A stretch of DNA of 10,888 bases, from positions 1-10,888 of the forward strand of contig JACMMY010000097.1 in the NCBI GenBank assembly GCA_014378805.1, read 5' to 3'. A program made the translations under genes and the position numbers. This document shows, in pieces, positions 7,556-10,888 of this stretch. How positions within the stretch are numbered: the stretch's first letter is position 1; each line of letters begins with the position of its first letter. The notes under the pieces were generated by a model. It was given only the letters and a program-made list of their open reading frames with translations. It was not told the origin of the DNA and did not search any database. This DNA is from Moraxellaceae bacterium. GTDB taxonomy: Bacteria; Pseudomonadota; Gammaproteobacteria; Pseudomonadales; Moraxellaceae.

Positions 7556-8301
7556 CGATTCTGATCCACAGGCTGAGTTTGATTATTTGTATTCGTTGCA
7601 GCTGCAACCGCTCCACCAACAACAGGCGTACTATTCTGATTAATTGAACCATTCGCGGTATTGGGCTGTGGCAAATTATTGACCAAAGCAAATAACCAAC
7701 GTAGCGACTGTCCATTCACGGTTAAGTTGAGTTGAACTGCTTTCGGTAAAGTCGTATCACCTGCTGCAGTTTGCCTAGCCGTAGTCGCTTGTGGATTATT
7801 ATTGATAGGCCAAGAGATATTTGTACCACTATCTAATGCGCTGACCGTCCAATCAGTCACATGATTAAGCAAAACGGTCTTCGTTGGTACGAGATTTCCA
7901 TCTTGATCAACTTGTGCAACAGCATGACGAATCAGTTGTTCTTGCTCAACCGAGTAATAGACGCGTTCCAATGGCGAAACGCCTTGTTGTAAAGGATCAA
8001 TCACACCCGTTTTAGTGAGATGAAAAACGTTATTTTGCAACAAAAATGCGGTTTCGACAGTGTTTCCAATCGTAGCTGGTCGCGGAATCGCTTGCGCTAA
8101 ATCACGCAATAATTGCTCATAAGCTTCCTGGATTACCGCTATTTGTTCTGCTTTAATCGTTGTCCGCTCCCGAACTTTAATCAGGTTATTAAACACATGC
8201 CAACCCGATAACGTCAGCACCGCAAAAATAGCCATCGCAACGACGAGTTCAATGAGCGTGAAGCCTTTGCTTTGTCCGTGAGTGATTTTTAATGTATTCA
8301 T
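7552..8301 (-). CDS. gspJ: Type II secretion minor pseudopilin GspJ
   Basis: This 249-aa pseudopilin has leader MNTLKITHGQSKG, processed after Gly13, then FTLIELVVAMAIFAVL with Glu18 at mature position +5. The rest is a globular periplasmic domain that, with GspI and GspK, forms the tip complex and helps to start pseudopilus assembly. The conserved early region AEQIAVIQEAYEQLLRDLAQ, then IPRP (51-74), is typical of GspJ. The last 42 residues (about 208-249) are low-complexity, rich in Asn, Gln, Thr and Pro, and make the protein longer than the roughly 200 aa I expect of the family. The start is 4 nt past the gspI stop, with an AGGT-type ribosome site about 7 nt before the ATG. The stop overlaps the gspK start. 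Confidence 0.93.
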   Translation of the reverse strand: MNTLKITHGQSKGFTLIELVVAMAIFAVLTLSGWHVFNNLIKVRERTTIKAEQIAVIQEAYEQLLRDLAQAIPRPATIGNTVETAFLLQNNVFHLTKTGVIDPLQQGVSPLERVYYSVEQEQLIRHAVAQVDQDGNLVPTKTVLLNHVTDWTVSALDSGTNISWPINNNPQATTARQTAAGDTTLPKAVQLNLTVNGQSLRWLFALVNNLPQPNTANGSINQNSTPVVGGAVAAATNTNNQTQPVDQNR

Positions 8302-8305
8302 AGCA

Positions 8306-8704
8306 TCAACCTACAGGACTATGAATAAAAACGACTAAAACAGTCGCAGTATCACCAGGCTTGTCCGTCGCAGGCACAATCGGCGCAACCTTGATCTCTA
8401 CACGACGAACACTTGCGGTTGTCGCAATTGGAAAGGCTTGCGTGGATATTTGCCAACGATGCCCCTGCTCCTCAACATTATGCTCAGCACTACCATCAAG
8501 CCATGCTTGCGTCACAGTCATATTTGCGGCTTCATTCATTGCCACAAAATGCGCTAATGTCCGCGTTTCTATTCCTTCTACAGCATTGACATAGCTCATG
8601 CCCGCTTTAGTCAACGCAACAGCAGCAACTGCAAAAATTGCTAGCGCAACCATGACTTCAAGCAAGGTAAAACCTTTTTGAGCCAGAGCACGATTTGGCA
8701 TCAT
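8306..8704 (-). CDS. gspI: Type II secretion minor pseudopilin GspI
   Basis: This 132-aa protein has the short length usual for GspI. The leader MMPNRALAQKG is cut after Gly11; the mature end FTLLEVMVALAIFAV carries Glu16 at +5 and a hydrophobic helix to about residue 28. The following VALTKAG and the stretch with FVAMNEAANM (44-53) fit the GspI globular domain. GspI nucleates the tip trimer by binding GspJ and GspK. Two ATG codons are adjacent (8704 and 8701). The first overlaps the gspH stop as ATGA and is preferred; a GAG-type ribosome site lies upstream. There are only 4 nt to gspJ, so the gene is inside one translational unit. Confidence 0.93.
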   Translation of the reverse strand: MMPNRALAQKGFTLLEVMVALAIFAVAAVALTKAGMSYVNAVEGIETRTLAHFVAMNEAANMTVTQAWLDGSAEHNVEEQGHRWQISTQAFPIATTASVRRVEIKVAPIVPATDKPGDTATVLVVFIHSPVG

Positions 8705-9366
8705 TGACCATTCTCGCTAGAAGAATCTGTTAAACGAGTATCTTCTTTTTTTACGCGCCCAAGAGTTGTCACTTCAACAGCATCACCAATCGGTTGCCCT
8801 TCTTGTGATAACTGTAATCGTGCTGCGGTGGCCTCACCATTACCAAACCAAATCAGCTTAGGACTGAGTATGCTTGACGTAATATCATTCAATGGTGCAC
8901 TTGACGTTTGTCGAGAATTATCTTGCAAAGGGCTGACAGTCAGAATCACTCCTGTCGGTAAGGGGTGCACTTTAAATCCTGCGGCTGGTTTCCAACGTTT
9001 GTCTTTATTCGGATCATTAGGGTCGAATTGCATGACGAAATAGCGTGCTGGCTCAGCCGCCGTTTGGTCTACTGCAAGCAGCCCAAGCATTCGACCTTGA
9101 TCCTCAGACTCTAAACGAACCACGGAAATAGAATTAACGAGTTGCTCTCGCTCTTGTAAGACACGCCGTGTTTCTGAACCGCCGACAGATAAACTGACCA
9201 TTGCGGCAAATACACCCGCAATTAAGACCACCAACATCACTTCAATGAGCGTAAAACCCTGCTGGGCGTTTTGTTTTTTCCAATCGTAAAATAATGATTG
9301 TTGGGTCGACAAGATACTCTCGACATGCAAGCAGCTATATTTTAATTTAAATAAAGGATTGCACAT
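8701..9366 (-). CDS. gspH: Type II secretion pseudopilin GspH (FimT/GspH family)
   Basis: This 221-aa reading contains the prepilin cleavage site QQG(37), then FTLIEVMLVVLIAGVF with Glu42 at +5, followed by a membrane helix and a FimT/GspH-like domain (for example MVSLSVGGSE and RLESEDQGRMLGL). GspH is a minor pseudopilin linking the tip complex to the GspG shaft. The first ATG (9366) is doubtful: the region before it has no Shine-Dalgarno, and a 37-residue leader is long for a prepilin. An in-frame TTG at 9312 follows a GAGAG motif by 4 nt and would give a 19-residue leader ending in the basic WKKQNAQQG. The gene begins 10 nt after the tetR stop and overlaps gspI, so co-transcription from tetR is likely. 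The start is uncertain; the identity is firm. Confidence 0.86.
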   Translation of the reverse strand: MCNPLFKLKYSCLHVESILSTQQSLFYDWKKQNAQQGFTLIEVMLVVLIAGVFAAMVSLSVGGSETRRVLQEREQLVNSISVVRLESEDQGRMLGLLAVDQTAAEPARYFVMQFDPNDPNKDKRWKPAAGFKVHPLPTGVILTVSPLQDNSRQTSSAPLNDITSSILSPKLIWFGNGEATAARLQLSQEGQPIGDAVEVTTLGRVKKEDTRLTDSSSENGQ

Positions 9367-9376
9367 TGATTAAACG

Positions 9377-9997
9377 TTAATGCGGCGGTTGAGGATGAGG
9401 TAGCATGATCATTTGATTGATCAATACTTGTTTTAAACTATCACGCTCTCCCAAATAACGCTGATAAAAACTAGAATTTAAAATCGCGGATCCACCTTGA
9501 GCAATTGCCCAAATTGCCGCCAAATAATCGCGAGTTGATAAATGACTATTAATACTTTCTAAATAAGTATTAGTCAGCGGGACGATGCGACGTAGTCGAT
9601 GCTTTCGAACGCGATATAAATCTGAAAATAAAGCTGTGAGTCCAGTTCCACCAGCTGCCAAACGTTCTTCAAGTTGATGTAATAATGAGGTGCGCTGCGG
9701 ATGATTTAAAAGATGCTGCATATAAGTTAAGAGTAACTCTTGGAAAACACCAGTAGAGCTTAAGACCAAATCTAATAATGCTTGTTCATGGCGAATAATC
9801 AGATGTAGGAACAATTCATCTTTACTTTGAAAATGTTTATATAACGTGCCTTTGGCGAGATCCAAATGTAAGGCAAGCGTATCGAGGGTCATCCCACCTT
9901 CACCAGAATCGAGTAAAAGTTGTTCAGCCATATCAAAAATCTGTTCTTCTCGCGCTCGAAATTGCGCATGACGATCTACTTGACGATCTGTACTCAT
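9377..9997 (-). CDS. TetR/AcrR-family transcriptional regulator
   Basis: This is a 206-aa one-domain-plus-sensor repressor. The N-terminal helix-turn-helix is clear at about 38-57 (TLDTLALHLDLAKGTLYKHF, then SKDELF), with the preceding helix at 14-31 (RAREEQIFDMAEQLLLDSG). The remaining helical part is the variable ligand-binding and dimerisation domain, and its ligand cannot be read from sequence. AGGA lies 8 nt before the ATG, supporting this start. It sits between tatD (72-bp gap) and gspH (10-bp gap) on the same strand and is therefore probably co-transcribed with the pseudopilin genes. It may control itself and them, or act elsewhere. A short imperfect dyad at 10026-10045 upstream is a possible site. 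No divergent efflux or enzyme gene is nearby to suggest a target. Confidence 0.9.
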   Translation of the reverse strand: MSTDRQVDRHAQFRAREEQIFDMAEQLLLDSGEGGMTLDTLALHLDLAKGTLYKHFQSKDELFLHLIIRHEQALLDLVLSSTGVFQELLLTYMQHLLNHPQRTSLLHQLEERLAAGGTGLTALFSDLYRVRKHRLRRIVPLTNTYLESINSHLSTRDYLAAIWAIAQGGSAILNSSFYQRYLGERDSLKQVLINQMIMLPHPQPPH

Positions 9998-10069
9998 CCA
10001 ATCAATCCTATTATGGTCATTACTGGAATATCCTAATTTGGATTCTGAAACACGGATTGCTGCTTTGAT

Positions 10070-10858
10070 CTACTCAATAGCCAGTTTTGCATCACTCAAC
10101 ATCCGATCAAAATTCGCTGAAGTCGCCATCGCTAAATGCTCTACCGAGATCTGATGGACATCCGCTAGTATCCGCGCAACATGCGGCAAATACAAAGGTT
10201 CATTTGACTTCCCACGATGAGGCATTGGTGCTAAATATGGACTGTCCGTTTCTATTAACAAACGATCTAATGGGACTCGTGCCGCAACATCTCTCAAATC
10301 CTGTGCATTTTTAAAACTAATAATGCCCGAGAAAGACACATAATAACCCAAGGCTAATGCGCCCTCAGCCGTATCCCAATCTTCAGTAAAGCAATGTAAT
10401 ACCCCGTGCGCCGCTTGTTGTTCACGCAAAACAGCTAACGTATCTGCGCGCGCGGCACGAGTATGCACAATGACAGGCTTACCTGATTGCTTCCCAGCCG
10501 CAATATGTCGCGCAAAAGATTCACGTTGTACATCAGCATTGTCGGTACTGTAATGATAATCTAGCCCTGACTCCCCGATTGCCCAAACTTTGTTGTGATT
10601 AGCTAAACTCACAAGCGTTTCTACGGTTGCTAAATTGAGCATTTCCGCAGATTCGCAAGGATGCGCACCGACGCTAATGCCGATATCTGGATGACGCTCT
10701 GCAATATCCATGAGCACCGAGTAATCATCTAAATCGACAGAAACTGCTAAAAACCGAATTACACCAGCGGCACGAGCAGCATCAAGAGCGCGATCTAATG
10801 AACCCTCATAGGGTGCTAGATCTAAACGATTCAAATGGCAATGCGAATCTATAAACAC
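10070..10858 (-). CDS. tatD: TatD-family metal-dependent hydrolase / DNase
   Basis: This 262-aa cytoplasmic protein has the full TatD TIM-barrel signature: HxH at H6 and H8 (DSHCHL), Glu96 in IGESGLDY, His132 in VIVHTRA, His155 in HCF, and Asp205 in LIETDSPYLAP. Together these bind the divalent metals. TatD enzymes are 3'-5' exonucleases tied to DNA repair and apoptosis-like DNA breakdown, and despite the name are not needed for Tat transport. The start codon is GTG, placed 7 nt after AAAAGGT; an in-frame TAA at the window edge and the absence of another start codon between support it. The upstream promoter is outside the window, so membership in a larger operon cannot be judged. The length is normal for the family. 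Confidence 0.95.
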   Translation of the reverse strand: MFIDSHCHLNRLDLAPYEGSLDRALDAARAAGVIRFLAVSVDLDDYSVLMDIAERHPDIGISVGAHPCESAEMLNLATVETLVSLANHNKVWAIGESGLDYHYSTDNADVQRESFARHIAAGKQSGKPVIVHTRAARADTLAVLREQQAAHGVLHCFTEDWDTAEGALALGYYVSFSGIISFKNAQDLRDVAARVPLDRLLIETDSPYLAPMPHRGKSNEPLYLPHVARILADVHQISVEHLAMATSANFDRMLSDAKLAIE

Positions 10859-10888
10859 TAAAGCTACCTTTTGGCTAACATATACTTA

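Overview
The window looks like a chromosomal segment of a gammaproteobacterium, most likely Acinetobacter or a close Moraxellaceae relative. This rests on the moderate-to-low GC, on the general look of the proteins, and on a gspH-I-J-K block standing apart from the rest of the type II secretion (T2SS) genes, which I recall as an Acinetobacter trait. No database search was possible. Every supported gene lies on the minus strand, so the window is read from right to left.

In transcription order the right part is housekeeping and secretion: tatD (GTG start), a TetR-family regulator, then four tightly packed T2SS minor pseudopilin genes, gspH, gspI, gspJ and gspK. These have ATGA overlaps or 4-nt gaps, so they are translated as one unit. 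Their products should form the tip of the periplasmic pseudopilus that pushes substrates through the secretin.

The middle part (about 4802-6550) looks accessory. It holds a VapB-like ribbon-helix-helix antitoxin and a PIN-domain VapC-like toxin, overlapping by 4 nt, behind their own sigma-70-like promoter. That promoter is embedded in a perfect 12-bp inverted repeat, a good candidate for the autoregulatory operator. Only 31 bp after vapC comes an AT-rich, stand-alone 309-aa HINT (Hedgehog/intein) protein. All three catalytic signatures of its intein fold appear substituted (first Cys to Gly, block B TxxH to AxxK, terminal His-Asn to His-Asp). It is the most unusual item here.

The left part returns to core genes: queD (a long, 200-aa 6-carboxytetrahydropterin synthase) behind a good TATAAT promoter, translationally coupled by a TAATG junction to hrpA (1340-aa DEAH-box RNA helicase). 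No RNA genes, CRISPR arrays, insertion sequences or attachment sites were recognised. No gene-free stretch exceeds about 110 bp.
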